A program made the position numbers and the translations under genes. Shown in pieces: positions 38,908-47,745 of a DNA stretch of 64,000 nucleotides (positions are counted from its first letter, which is position 1; every line of letters begins with the position of its first letter). The DNA is taken from NCBI RefSeq assembly GCF_002505485.1, contig NZ_DAVG01000080.1, positions 104,419 through 168,418 of the forward strand, read 5' to 3'. Under the pieces are notes generated by a model that saw only the letters and a program-made list of their open reading frames with translations, was not told where the DNA came from and did no database searches. Source of the DNA: Methanosarcina sp. UBA5 (GTDB lineage: Archaea; Halobacteriota; Methanosarcinia; Methanosarcinales; Methanosarcinaceae).

Positions 38908-39048
38908 ATGGATCGTTATCAGTATATGGACTATTGCCGGTACACGAATAATTATCAGTAACATGGTTAATTATCAGTATGGGTAATATCATTACATGAG
39001 TAATTAGCAGTATATGGATTGTATCAATATATGGATAACTATCAGTAG
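38908..39048 (+). repeat. Eight-unit degenerate 18-bp tandem repeat
   Basis: Units begin at 38908, 38926, 38944, 38963, 38981, 38996, 39014 and 39031, lengths 15-19, consensus ATGGATAATTATCAGTAT. The array ends 37 bases before the TTG start of the ABC substrate-binding protein, so it would lie in its leader or promoter. Units are direct, without spacers, so this is not CRISPR. Confidence 0.85.
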
Positions 39049-39085
39049 AATTACTACTAGTTGTAAGGATTATCGAGGTGAAGCT

Positions 39086-40105
39086 TTGAAAAAACTAGGC
39101 ATACTTATACTTACTTTATTGCTGGTCGCATCTATCTTCGTATCTGGCTGCGCATCTAATAATAAGAGCAATGAAAGTGGAGTTAATGGAACCTCTACAA
39201 TTACTGAACTGAAATTTGGCTATCAGCCAAGTACCCATCAGATAGCATATATGACTGCGGCTGCAAAAGGATGGTGGAAAGAAGATCTTACACCTTATGG
39301 AATTAAGAATATAAAAGAGAACTCTTTCCCTACAGGAGATCCTGAAATGCAGGCTATGATGGCTGGAGACATAGATGTGGCGTATGTTGGAGCAGCTCCT
39401 GTTCTTACAGCTATTAGTCAAGGTCTTGACGCAAAGATTGTTGCGCCTGTACAGATAAATGGTTCAAGTCTTGTACTCCGGAACGAATACAAGTATCAGA
39501 GTCCTAAAGATTTAAAGGGACTTACTATCGCTACCTACCCACCAGGATCAATTCAGGATACGGTACTTAGACAATGGCTCAAGAAAAATGGGCTTGACCC
39601 TGATAAAGATGTGTCAATTCGTGCAATGACTGCTGGAGATGCCATAAGTGCTATTTCAGCTAAACAGGTTGCAGCTGTCTTCCTGCCTCACCCATCCCCT
39701 ACAGTTGTCGAAAAGCAGGGTGCTGGGCGTATCATCGTGCAATCTGGAGAAATGGAACCAAACCATACCTGCTGTGTACTCGTAGTTAGTGGAAAACTTA
39801 TCAGGGAACATCCCGATATTGTGGAACAGATTGTAAAGACGCACATTAAGGCGACAGAATACAACAAAGTCCATATGGATGAAGCTGCTCAGATCTTCTC
39901 GAATAAGACTTCAGTTGACCTTGATACTGTAAAGGAGTCTTTGAAGGAATGGGATGGAGTCTGGATTACAGACCCAGCACTCGCTGAAAACGCAACCGTT
40001 GAGTATTCGAAAACTCTGTATAATCTTGGGTACATCTCAAAACCTCTAACAAAGGAAGATATTTTTGATACAAGCTTCTATGATAAAGCTATCAGCGGAA
40101 AATAA
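39086..40105 (+). CDS. ABC transporter substrate-binding lipoprotein (SsuA/TauA/NMT1 type)
   Basis: 339 residues from a TTG at 39086 that follows GAGGTGAAGC. The signal peptide ends in a lipobox (IFVSGC), so it is a lipid-anchored binding protein. The fold matches SsuA/NrtA/TauA proteins (LKFGYQPSTHQIAYMTAAAKGWW, GDIDVAYVGAAPVLTAISQGLDAKIVAPV). The ligand may be a sulfonate, nitrate-like anion or pyrimidine thiamine precursor; the sequence does not decide. An upstream in-frame ATG at 39014 lies inside the repeat array and is not the start. Confidence 0.9.
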   Translation: MKKLGILILTLLLVASIFVSGCASNNKSNESGVNGTSTITELKFGYQPSTHQIAYMTAAAKGWWKEDLTPYGIKNIKENSFPTGDPEMQAMMAGDIDVAYVGAAPVLTAISQGLDAKIVAPVQINGSSLVLRNEYKYQSPKDLKGLTIATYPPGSIQDTVLRQWLKKNGLDPDKDVSIRAMTAGDAISAISAKQVAAVFLPHPSPTVVEKQGAGRIIVQSGEMEPNHTCCVLVVSGKLIREHPDIVEQIVKTHIKATEYNKVHMDEAAQIFSNKTSVDLDTVKESLKEWDGVWITDPALAENATVEYSKTLYNLGYISKPLTKEDIFDTSFYDKAISGK

Positions 40106-40139
40106 GAAGAAATAAAGAGAAATAGAAATTTAAGTAATG

Positions 40140-40186
40140 GGTTCAATTGCCCCGATTTTCAGGGGACAATTGAACCTTTCTTTTTC
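40140..40186 (+). terminator. Strong hairpin between binding protein and permease genes
   Basis: GGTTCAATTGCCCC (40140-40153) pairs with GGGG-A-CAATTGAACC (40162-40176), with one bulged A, then tttctttttctg. It lies 35 bases after the binding-protein stop and 58 before the permease start. Confidence 0.85.
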
Positions 40187-40243
40187 TGAAAAAATCAAAT
40201 CTGCCGGAAAGATAAAAAAGTAAGAATCCTTTTTATTAGAGAC

Positions 40244-41032
40244 ATGAAAATGAGCTTCATAAAAAAAATCGAAGAAAATGGGATTGAAGTATTATCTCTC
40301 GTAGTGGCAGTCACGATATGGCAGATTATAGCAGATAAAGTCATACATAACAAGTTTCTTTTACCAAGTTTTTATGATGTTATAAGTTCTTTCTTTACCA
40401 TAGTGAAAAGTGGACTACTTTTTACAGATATATTAACAAGTTTACTTCACTTTTCAATCGGCATTATTGCCGCGCTTGTAATTGGAATTCCTCTTGGAAT
40501 AGCTATGGGATGGTTCAAAAAAACAAACAGGGCAATTGATCCTATAATCGAGATATTGCGCCCGATTCCTCCTCTTGCATGGATCCCATTTGCAATCGTA
40601 TGGTTTGGACTTACACATCAGGCTGCAGGTTTTGTCATATTTATAGGGATGATCTTTCCTATTATTATCAATACTTATACAGGCTTTAAAAATGTGCCTA
40701 AAGTTTACGTTGAAGCGGCAAAGGTTCTTGGCTGTACCCGAAATATAGATCTCATACGTTTTATTGCGATTCCCTCAGCTATGCCTTCAATAGTTTCAGG
40801 AATAAGAGTTGCCATGGGTGTAGGCTGGATGTGTCTTGTTGCTGCCGAGATGTTCGGAGTCAGCGACAGGGGACTTGGGTATCAGATTTGGCACAATTAC
40901 TACCTGCATAGGATGGATGTCGTACTCGTTTATATGCTCCTGCTCGGGTTCGTGGGCCTTTTAATTGACCGTTTCTTCAGGCATTACGTAGACGCAAAAC
41001 TATTGAGATGGACATCAGGAACTGTGGTATAA
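40244..41032 (+). CDS. ABC transporter permease (SsuC/TauC type)
   Basis: 262 residues with about six membrane helices (e.g. SIGIIAALVIGIPLGIAMG; AAGFVIFIGMIFPIIINTY). The EAA loop that touches the ATPase is YVEAAKVLGCTRNIDLIRFIAIPSAMPSIVSGIRVAMG. It pairs with the binding protein before it and the ATPase after it, whose ATG begins one base after this stop. Confidence 0.92.
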   Translation: MKMSFIKKIEENGIEVLSLVVAVTIWQIIADKVIHNKFLLPSFYDVISSFFTIVKSGLLFTDILTSLLHFSIGIIAALVIGIPLGIAMGWFKKTNRAIDPIIEILRPIPPLAWIPFAIVWFGLTHQAAGFVIFIGMIFPIIINTYTGFKNVPKVYVEAAKVLGCTRNIDLIRFIAIPSAMPSIVSGIRVAMGVGWMCLVAAEMFGVSDRGLGYQIWHNYYLHRMDVVLVYMLLLGFVGLLIDRFFRHYVDAKLLRWTSGTVV

Positions 41033-41033
41033 G

Positions 41034-41798
41034 ATGGGCAGAGTAAGTGTAAAAAACATTTCACGTATTTTTACTAAAAAAGAAGAGAATGGTGGTACGG
41101 AAGCTCTACATGATGTGAGTTTTGATGTTGAAGACGGAGAGTTTATCTGCCTTCTGGGACCTTCCGGCTGTGGGAAAACCACTCTTCTCCGTATCACTGC
41201 AGGACTTGAAACCCAGACTTCAGGAGAAATTACACTGAACGGAGTCCCTATAACTGGCCCGGACCCCAAAAGAGGAATGGTGTTTCAACAATATTCGTTA
41301 TTTCCCTGGAGAACAGTTATCGATAACATTACTTTTGGGCTTGAAATGCAGGGAATTAGTAAGACTGAAGCTAAGAAGCAGGTGGAGAAGTATATAGACC
41401 TTGTGGGCCTGGAGCAGTTCAAAAATAGCTACCCATATGAACTTTCCGGAGGTATGCAACAGCGCGCGGCCATTGCACGAGCCCTTGCCAATGAGCCCGA
41501 AGTCCTTCTTATGGACGAGCCCTTTGGAGCCTTGGATGCCCAAACTAGAAATATCCTCCAGGACGAACTCCTGAAGATATGGGAACAAAAACATGTGACC
41601 TTCCTTTTCGTAACTCACAGTGTGGATGAAGCGGTCGTTCTCTCGGACAGGATAGTGGTCATGACTGCAAGACCGGGAAGGATAAAAGAGATTGTAACAG
41701 TGGATCTGCCTCGCCCGCGCTCCAGGACAAGTCCCGAGGTTAACCGTTTAAGGGATCGTGTCCTGAGACTTCTGGAAGAAGAAAGATTCCACAGGTAA
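41034..41798 (+). CDS. ABC transporter ATP-binding protein (SsuB/TauB type)
   Basis: 254 residues. Walker A GPSGCGKTTLLR (about residues 41-52), Q-loop FQQYSLFPWRTVIDNI, signature LSGGMQQRAAIARAL, Walker B VLLMDEPFGALD and switch His in FVTHSVDEAV. It energises the importer. Start one base after the permease stop shows tight coupling. Import specificity rests on the lipoprotein. Confidence 0.95.
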   Translation: MGRVSVKNISRIFTKKEENGGTEALHDVSFDVEDGEFICLLGPSGCGKTTLLRITAGLETQTSGEITLNGVPITGPDPKRGMVFQQYSLFPWRTVIDNITFGLEMQGISKTEAKKQVEKYIDLVGLEQFKNSYPYELSGGMQQRAAIARALANEPEVLLMDEPFGALDAQTRNILQDELLKIWEQKHVTFLFVTHSVDEAVVLSDRIVVMTARPGRIKEIVTVDLPRPRSRTSPEVNRLRDRVLRLLEEERFHR

Positions 41799-41928
41799 AG
41801 TACTATGGTTTTGACAAAACGGAAATAAAGGTCCAGTGAAGAGGCAAAGAGAATAAAAGGAGAAAGAAAAGGGACAAAGAGAATAAAAAGAGGTAAAGAA
41901 AGGAAAAAGTTAAATGCTCACTGAAAAC

Positions 41929-42363
41929 TCACGATAATTCTTCAGCCCGGATAATCACTTTCGTTAATGGCTCTACTTTCCTGACAAGAACTTTTCCGAC
42001 AAGTTCGAGCGTACCGTCTGCTTTTACGGAGTCGAGAACACACCCAGGCCTGACGCGGATATCTCCCTGACAGGCTGCAGCATTTATTTTAGCTCTATCG
42101 AGAAGGACAAGCTCAGAAACCGTCTCTATATTGCCCAGAACTTTTGCCTCGGAACAGACAAGCGCACTTCTGGCTTTTACATTGCCCCTCACAACCGCAC
42201 CTTTTCCGAGTTCAAGCCTGCCAGTTACTGTAAGGTTCTTCCAGAACTTCACTTCCTGCCCGACAATTACATTGCCGTCCAGAGTAAGATCCTCATCAAG
42301 AAAAGCTCGTTTTTCAATGACGTAAGTATTGGACCTGGGGTGGTACTTGATAAAACGAATCAT
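41929..42363 (-). CDS. Bactofilin-like polymer-forming protein
   Basis: 144 residues composed of short beta-strand rungs (LDEDLTLDGNVIVGQEVKFWKNLTVTGRLELGKGAVVRGNVKARSALVCSEAKVLGNIETVSELVLLDRAKINAAACQGDIRVRPGCVLDSVKADGTLELVGKV begins in this pattern), the right-handed beta helix of the polymer-forming cytoskeletal (bactofilin) group. Role in archaea unclear. Monocistronic and followed by a purine-rich spacer shared with the ABC operon. Confidence 0.7.
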   Translation of the reverse strand: MIRFIKYHPRSNTYVIEKRAFLDEDLTLDGNVIVGQEVKFWKNLTVTGRLELGKGAVVRGNVKARSALVCSEAKVLGNIETVSELVLLDRAKINAAACQGDIRVRPGCVLDSVKADGTLELVGKVLVRKVEPLTKVIIRAEELS

Positions 42364-42745
42364 TAGAAATCACTCCGGGATACTTTCCCCGGCTATAATG
42401 TAAAGCAAACGTTTATTCTGCAAAGCATTTTCAAAAATTTTGTCAATTGAGTTCTCAAAATATGATTGAATATCTATTATATAATAGCATCGAATGTTCA
42501 CTATCAGATGCCATGAATAAACAATTAAAACGTAAACAACATGCTGAAAAATAAGTGAAAGTATAATCACATCAAAATAAGCTGAAAAATATAATCCGAT
42601 GAAAATAGCCGATAAAATAGCGAAAAACGTAGTCCGATAAAAGAAGCTGAAAAGGGGAAATAGCCGGATAAAAGTAAAGCATAGATTAAAGAAAAATAAT
42701 TCCGGTAAATGATCCGGAGATTAATTAAGGTATGTGAATGAAAAA
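42364..42745. other. Spacer with CCGATAAAA-like repeats
   Basis: No gene. Between about 42590 and 42680 loose copies of ccgataaaa(ta)g and agctgaaaa recur. The left end would carry the bactofilin-like gene's promoter. Confidence 0.35.
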
Positions 42746-42795
42746 GAGACTGAAGAATTAGATATAGATATCATTTTTCAGTCTCGATTTTTTCT
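42746..42795 (-). terminator. Bidirectional terminator after the TRAM gene array
   Basis: gagactgaa (42746-42754) pairs with ttcagtctc (42777-42785); T tracts flank it on both strands (cgattttttc to the right, TTTTTCATTC on the minus strand to the left). It ends the minus-strand TRAM array. Confidence 0.7.
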
Positions 42796-42813
42796 CGTTT
42801 GAAATGATCCTGC

Positions 42814-43020
42814 TTATTCAACGAGGCTGGCGAAACCGTATTTGGGAAGAACCCTTTCGATTTTAATCCGGACTTCATCGCCAACTTTGGTGCCCGGGAC
42901 AAAGATAACAAAACCTTCGATACGGGCGATGCCGTCTCCCTGGCGAGCGAGATCCTGGATGGTTACATCGTAAACTTCGCCCTCTTCAACAGGAACAGAG
43001 CTACTTTCGTCTCTGAACAT
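42814..43020 (-). CDS. TRAM domain RNA-binding protein (copy 1 of 4)
   Basis: 68 residues, essentially one TRAM domain (GEVYDVTIQDLARQGDGIARIEGFVIFVPGTKVGDEVRIKIERVLPKYGFASLVE in outline). TRAM-only proteins of methanogens bind RNA and have been shown to act as cold-responsive RNA chaperones in a related species. I take the second ATG (MFRDESS): AGGAATGG then lies at normal distance, and it aligns with the sole start of copy 3. This copy is the most diverged and lies next to the terminator. Confidence 0.9.
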   Translation of the reverse strand: MFRDESSSVPVEEGEVYDVTIQDLARQGDGIARIEGFVIFVPGTKVGDEVRIKIERVLPKYGFASLVE

Positions 43021-43072
43021 GAAAACCATTCCTAGTAACTTAATTGAAGTTGATATGGTTTATTTCCCGCAT

Positions 43073-43279
43073 TTACTCGACGACACTTGCAAATGCAAAT
43101 TTGGGAAGTACTCTTTCGACTTTAATCCGGACTTCATCGCCAACTTTGGTGCCCGGGACAAAGATAACAAAACCTTCAATACGTGCAATGCCGTCTCCCT
43201 GACGAGCAATATCCTGAATTGTTACATCGTAAACTTCGCCCTCTTCGACAGGGACTGAGCGACTTTCTTCTCTGAACAT
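43073..43279 (-). CDS. TRAM domain RNA-binding protein (copy 2 of 4)
   Basis: 68 residues, nearly identical to copy 3 (differing at FVIFV versus FVVFV). Single TRAM fold with the conserved GDGIARIEGF core. The 52-base gap to copy 1 carries its own AAGGAATGG ribosome binding site for the downstream copy, so all four may be one transcript. Confidence 0.9.
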   Translation of the reverse strand: MFREESRSVPVEEGEVYDVTIQDIARQGDGIARIEGFVIFVPGTKVGDEVRIKVERVLPKFAFASVVE

Positions 43280-43334
43280 GAAAACCATTCCTTTAATTTA
43301 CTTGAATTTAACGTGGTTACTTTATTTCCTGCAT

Positions 43335-43541
43335 TTACTCGACAACGCTTGCAAATGCAAATTTGGGAAGTACTCTTTCGACTTTAATCCGAACCTCGTC
43401 ACCGACTTTTGTACCCGGGACAAAGACTACAAAACCCTCAATGCGAGCGATGCCGTCTCCCTGACGAGCAATATCCTGAATTGTTACATCGTAAACTTCG
43501 CCCTCTTCGACAGGGACTGAGCGACTTTCTTCTCTGAACAT
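43335..43541 (-). CDS. TRAM domain RNA-binding protein (copy 3 of 4)
   Basis: 68 residues starting MFREESRSVPVEEGEVYDVT. Its leader lacks the extra upstream ATG found in the other copies, which fixes the shared start position. Gap to copy 2 is 55 bases and is similar in sequence to the copy 3-4 gap, so the gene and spacer were duplicated together. Confidence 0.9.
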   Translation of the reverse strand: MFREESRSVPVEEGEVYDVTIQDIARQGDGIARIEGFVVFVPGTKVGDEVRIKVERVLPKFAFASVVE

Positions 43542-43596
43542 GGAAAATCATTCCTTTAATTTACTGAATTTAACGTGGTTACTTTATTTCCCGCAT

Positions 43597-43803
43597 TTAC
43601 TCGACGACACTTGCAAATGCAAATTTGGGAAGTACTCTTTCGATCTTAATCTGGACTTCATCGCCAACACTTGTATTCGGGACAAAAACTACAAAACCTT
43701 CGATACGGGCAATGCCGTCTCCCTGACGAGCAATATCCTGAATTGTTACATCGTAGGTTTCGCCCTCTTCAATGGGCACAGGAGCACGTTCATCTCTAAA
43801 CAT
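43597..43803 (-). CDS. TRAM domain RNA-binding protein (copy 4 of 4, promoter-proximal)
   Basis: 68 residues starting MFRDERAPVPIEEGETYDVT, with AAGGAATGAATGTA before the ATG. It is first in the array on the minus strand, so the promoter lies in the 540-base spacer to its right. The TRAM core is intact. Confidence 0.9.
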   Translation of the reverse strand: MFRDERAPVPIEEGETYDVTIQDIARQGDGIARIEGFVVFVPNTSVGDEVQIKIERVLPKFAFASVVE

Positions 43804-44349
43804 TACATTCATTCCTTTAATTTCTATTAATCAGCTTAAGAAAGCTCTATCGACAGAAAAGAGTAAAAAAGTACTTAACAAGCCAAACTTGAGAACCCAA
43901 ATTCAGGAAGTACACATTCTACTTAATCTATTTTCTACTTAATCTATTTGATTAATTGATCCCCAACAGAGCTTCGGATAAGTCAATTAATTGGTCATAC
44001 TCATATTCGCTTGTATATAACGTTTTGCTTTATTATCTGTGAAAAAAGAAAAATAATGAAGTTTGGGAAATATTCAATTCCTGGTTGTCAGATTTCAGAG
44101 TTCTAACTTAAAAGATACATAAATAAGGACAATTCATCAAAAAAATAAATATATTCTGAATAAAAAGATGTTTCTATACTAAATTTAAAGATTTCCGAGA
44201 AAGAATTTTTCCTGAGAAAGCCTGAATAAATTCTATAAAATTAGGGTTCAATTTTGAAAAAATTAGAATGAGAAGGGTTTGAGCCGAAACCTATAAATAA
44301 GTAAAGATCCATTGTGAGAATCGCTTATTCAATGAGAATAACAATGCGT
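43804..44349. other. Spacer between the TRAM array and tRNA-Lys
   Basis: A 16-bp tandem repeat, TTCTACTTAATCTATT, occurs at 43917-43932 and 43933-43948, probably within the TRAM leader. A TATA-like ctataaata at about 44289-44298 precedes the tRNA by some 52 bases. Confidence 0.5.
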
Positions 44350-44423
44350 GGGCCCGTAGCTTAGTCAGGCAGAGCGATGGACTCTTAATCCATAGGCCGG
44401 GGGTTCAAATCCCTTCGGGCCCG
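44350..44423 (+). tRNA. tRNA-Lys (anticodon CTT)
   Basis: 74 bases fold as a full cloverleaf: acceptor GGGCCCG with CGGGCCC, anticodon stem ATGGA/TCCAT around loop CTCTTAA (anticodon CTT, lysine codon AAG), T arm GGGGG-TTCAAAT-CCCTT and discriminator G. No intron. CCA is not encoded. Confidence 0.95.
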
Positions 44424-44885
44424 CTATCGTTATCTATTTCTGTGAATTCTTTCAATGATTTTGGGTATTCTTTCAATGATTTTGAGTAATTAATTTTTGA
44501 TTTTTTTATTAATTTTAGAGGTTCTTTCACCAATTTGCTAATCGAATTTTTTTCGTTTAATAGTGGCTTATGTAGTAAATGTCGTTTTTAAAGCTTGAAT
44601 GCGGTATATCTCAGTGTATTTTCTCAGCTTTTTTGCGTTAATACTTATTACACCCTCAGTACCATATTGATTTTTTTAAAGAGAAAAATCGAAAGACTAA
44701 TATTGCAAAAATAATGAGACTACGAATCAATTATTTTACCTGGGTCTAATTTAGCACTTTTAAGTTATTTCTATTAGTTATTATCTCTTCATTCAGGTTA
44801 TCAATAAGCAAGGACAAGTAGCTTTTGACGAGCATTTTGAAGGTAATTCTGGAAAAGACAAGCTATATACAAAGTAAACAATTAA
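44424..44885. other. Spacer after tRNA-Lys with short tandem repeat
   Basis: TATTCTTTCAATGATTTTG-like units occur twice in a row (about 44444-44487). The rest is T-rich and featureless apart from a TATA-like ctatatac at about 44863, only some 20 bases before the next ATG. Confidence 0.4.
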
Positions 44886-45984
44886 ATGGATTTGAAGAAC
44901 CAGATGGATGATTTTATTCAAAAACCCGTAACCAGAAGTCGATATCTTTGGGCTGATTTGATCCGAATAATAGCGATAATTGGAGTGGTGGCAATCCATG
45001 TAGACACCTTCGGATATTCCTGGAATAAAATACCATGGATAGACTGGTGGACGGCTAATGTATATGACGGCTAATGTATATAATGCAATAATACGTTTCG
45101 CGGTTCCGATATTATTCATATTGAGTGGTTACCTGTTGCTGGATAAGCAGGAAGATGACCGAACCTTCTTCTCAAAAAGGTTTAGCAAAGTCGTTATACC
45201 TCTGGTTGCATGGTCAATGATCTATATGATATTCGCGCATAAATATGATGTATCCAGCATATTTAGCGTAGAATTTGTGCAAAAGTTCCTGACTAATCAC
45301 GTATTTTATCATCTTTACTTCCTTTACTATATCATCGGATTATATCTTATTACACCACTTTTACGCAGAATTTTGGTAAACGCAAATATGCACGATATCC
45401 GTTATTTCCTGATATTGTGGTTTTTCTTCACGCCTTTCAACCAGTTAATGGGATTTTTCGGATACAACATTGGGATACCCGTAGAAGCTGCAACCGGAAA
45501 TCTCGGCTTATATCTTACAGGCTATGCCATCAAAAAAACCCGGGTAACTAACAAAATAATATATTTGTCGGGGATTATCATTGCCGCTGCGTTAATTATT
45601 ATGATCTTCGGGTCTTATATTATGAGTGTGAATAGCGGAAAATTCAATACGTTTTTAACTTCGACAAGTATAACACAAACAACATACGCTATATGTTTGT
45701 TCATCTTGCTCCGGGAAGCTCTGGACCATATGACAAGAATGCCGTACAAGAAAATAGAAAACATTATAAAGGCTGTTGCCGGAGCTTCCATGGGAATATA
45801 TCTCATTCACCCAATGCTATTACATTATGTACGGCATGGGATATTCGGTGTGTTTTTACTATCTCCGTCTTTTTTGAGCCCGATAATATCTATCCCGCTG
45901 GTCACGGGCTTATTGTTCGTTGTTTCTCTCATCATTGTAATAGTAATGCAGAAAATACCTTTGATCAGAAAAATTGTGCCCTGA
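44886..45984 (+). pseudogene. Acyltransferase-3 family membrane protein, frameshifted by a 16-bp duplication
   Basis: Two frames together make one acyltransferase-3 protein of about 360 residues. The first (44886-45074) has the family start YLWADLIRIIAIIGVVAIHVDTFGYSW and stops after WWTANVYDG. The second (from about 45058 to 45984) resumes at TANVYNAIIRFAVPILFILSGYLLL and runs through eight or so membrane helices. A perfect tandem copy of 16 bases (45050-45065, 45066-45081) causes the shift; removing one copy restores WWTANVYNAII. Such enzymes O-acetylate surface sugars. It is a pseudogene or a slippage-switched gene. Confidence 0.85.
45050..45081 (+). repeat. Perfect 16-bp tandem duplication inside the acyltransferase gene
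   Basis: GACGGCTAATGTATAT twice with no gap. Sixteen is not a multiple of three, so the duplication breaks the frame. Confidence 0.95.
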
Positions 45985-46104
45985 TAAGTTATGGAATAAC
46001 CTTACCTTATTAAAATATCAGTAGTATATTTGGAAATAATTAATTGCTAAAAACCAATTGCTAAAAAACCTCAAATATAAAATATCTCAATGGGTGCAGC
46101 TCTA

Positions 46105-46275
46105 ATGCCAAAAGTAAGCGTTGAAATCCCTCAAGAACTTCTGGATGACCTTAACAGGCATGTGGGAGATAATAAAAAATTTGTAAGTCAATCTGATGCT
46201 ATCCGAACCGCTATTCGGAAAATGCTGGATATGATGGATGAGATTGATAGAAGGCACGGGAGACTCGATAAATGA
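46105..46275 (+). CDS. Ribbon-helix-helix (CopG/Arc-like) regulator
   Basis: 56 residues: a beta strand (MPKVSVEIP) and two helices (QELLDDLNRHVG; SQSDAIRTAIRKMLDMMDEIDRR), the CopG-type DNA-binding fold. ATG 46105 has GGTG eight bases upstream; ATG 46090 has none and lies too close to the TATA-like aaatataaaata (about 46072-46084). No toxin partner is adjacent, so it is a solo regulator. Confidence 0.8.
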   Translation: MPKVSVEIPQELLDDLNRHVGDNKKFVSQSDAIRTAIRKMLDMMDEIDRRHGRLDK

Positions 46276-46587
46276 TTAAAAATCCTGAGAATCGAAATTA
46301 TCTTTAAAGATTAATTACAAAATTAATAGGACTTACGCGGTTAAAATCAATTAGAGAATTAATCAAAAATAATTAAAGTCAATTAAAAGAAAAAGTAAAA
46401 CATTATAAAAATACCCCTTTGTTTCCACTGTGCTTTGAAATCTGTCGACTATTTTTTAAGAAATCCTGACTTAAAGTATAGTTTCCACTGGAAGAAAAAA
46501 CAAAGCCTGATCTCTCGGGCTATGGTCTTTTTAGGTTAAGGATTTCCGGAATGAATTTCATGTAAAATTAAATCAAAAAGTTTAGGG
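46276..46587. other. Convergent spacer
   Basis: Low-complexity aattaa-rich sequence, then agtttccactg-like elements at about 46420 and 46481. No gene. Confidence 0.3.
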
Positions 46588-47622
46588 TTAGAGAGATTCC
46601 CTGAAATCCTTTATACCCTGAGCTACATTGGAAAGCAGGATGAAAGCTATTCTCTGGTTAGGCCAAGAGCCCAGCCCGCAGTCAGGACCTACATACTTTA
46701 TAAGGTTGCCAAAACGCCTGTAATAAACCTTCAGCCTCTTAGATATAGTAGCCGGGGTCTCAAGTCCGCTAACAATTTCCGGAAGATACTGCGGATTTTT
46801 CCAGACATTAGTACAGTACTTTTCATTAAGGATTCCTACCAGAGTGAAGATATCAGTTCTTGCAATCCCTAGCCTCAGGAAAGAATCCGTGTCCTCCAGC
46901 ATTTTCTTGTCTATCAATTCCAGGTAAGATGGCGTGCCAGCGGATTCTACTCCTATGACGTTTATTGTGGGGACCTGACAGGCAATGTTATAGTAGAGAG
47001 GAGAATGAAGATGAATCTGTACGTCGGCTCCCCACTTGCTAGCCGCTTTTGAGGCGCTGGTAAGGGCAGAAATAATATCATTTTCATCAAAAGCAAGTTC
47101 AGGGTTCAGCCCTATACTTGGTTCATCAATCGAAACCGCTGCGATCTTGAAATTTTTTGCAGACCTCATGGAGTTTCTTACAAAATTATTTACGCTTTTT
47201 GCAAAAAGAGAATAGATATCGGTATACCGTGTACCTCCAAACTCTTTCAGATAAAGTTCGGTTGGACCGGTTACACAGACCCGAACCTGGAGTGTCTCTC
47301 CGAACTTTTCCTTATAGGCTTTTGCAACCTTCTCTATAGCCTCAAGCTCCTTGATCCTAGCACACTCAAGTTTTACCTCAAAGGGGCTGTCACAGCAGTT
47401 AGAGTCCCGAATAATCTTCAGGAATTGCTCATTCATATCCTGATACTGAGGATAGGTAGGAACATTCACACCTGCATCTATTTTCTGCTGAAAGGCGTCA
47501 TTGATTACCGTAAAGAGTTTCTCATCTTCGGTTCTCGTTTTAAAGGCATTTTGGACCCATTCCTTACTGGCTCCTTCAGGAAGGGGATAACTCCCAATAT
47601 CGTCAAAGATGATTTCTTCCAT
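46588..47622 (-). CDS. Core-MetE-like methyltransferase (paralogue 1)
   Basis: 344 residues with the C-terminal (catalytic) fold of cobalamin-independent methionine synthase and no N-terminal half. Markers are VPTYPQYQDM, VRVCVTGPTELYL, AAVSIDEPSIG, VQIHLHSPLYYN, NVIGVESAG and YVGPDCGLGSWP. Three of four expected zinc ligands are present (His, Glu, Cys); where MetE has HxC the sequence is HSP. Archaeal core-MetE enzymes take methyl groups from corrinoid proteins; here methionine synthesis or another thiol methylation is possible. TAAGAGGAT directly precedes ATG. Confidence 0.85.
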   Translation of the reverse strand: MEEIIFDDIGSYPLPEGASKEWVQNAFKTRTEDEKLFTVINDAFQQKIDAGVNVPTYPQYQDMNEQFLKIIRDSNCCDSPFEVKLECARIKELEAIEKVAKAYKEKFGETLQVRVCVTGPTELYLKEFGGTRYTDIYSLFAKSVNNFVRNSMRSAKNFKIAAVSIDEPSIGLNPELAFDENDIISALTSASKAASKWGADVQIHLHSPLYYNIACQVPTINVIGVESAGTPSYLELIDKKMLEDTDSFLRLGIARTDIFTLVGILNEKYCTNVWKNPQYLPEIVSGLETPATISKRLKVYYRRFGNLIKYVGPDCGLGSWPNQRIAFILLSNVAQGIKDFRESL

Positions 47623-47745
47623 ATCCTCTTAGTAGACCTGTAAGGATTTAGCGTTATTGGAAAGACAGAAAAAATATAAAAACAGGAAAATTTAGAAAAA
47701 AGTAAAATTTTATTCTTTATTCGATTGTTCGAGAGTTAGAAAGAT

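Noticed and set aside
38908..39048. CRISPR array
   Set aside because: Units are contiguous with no unique spacers, and are degenerate.
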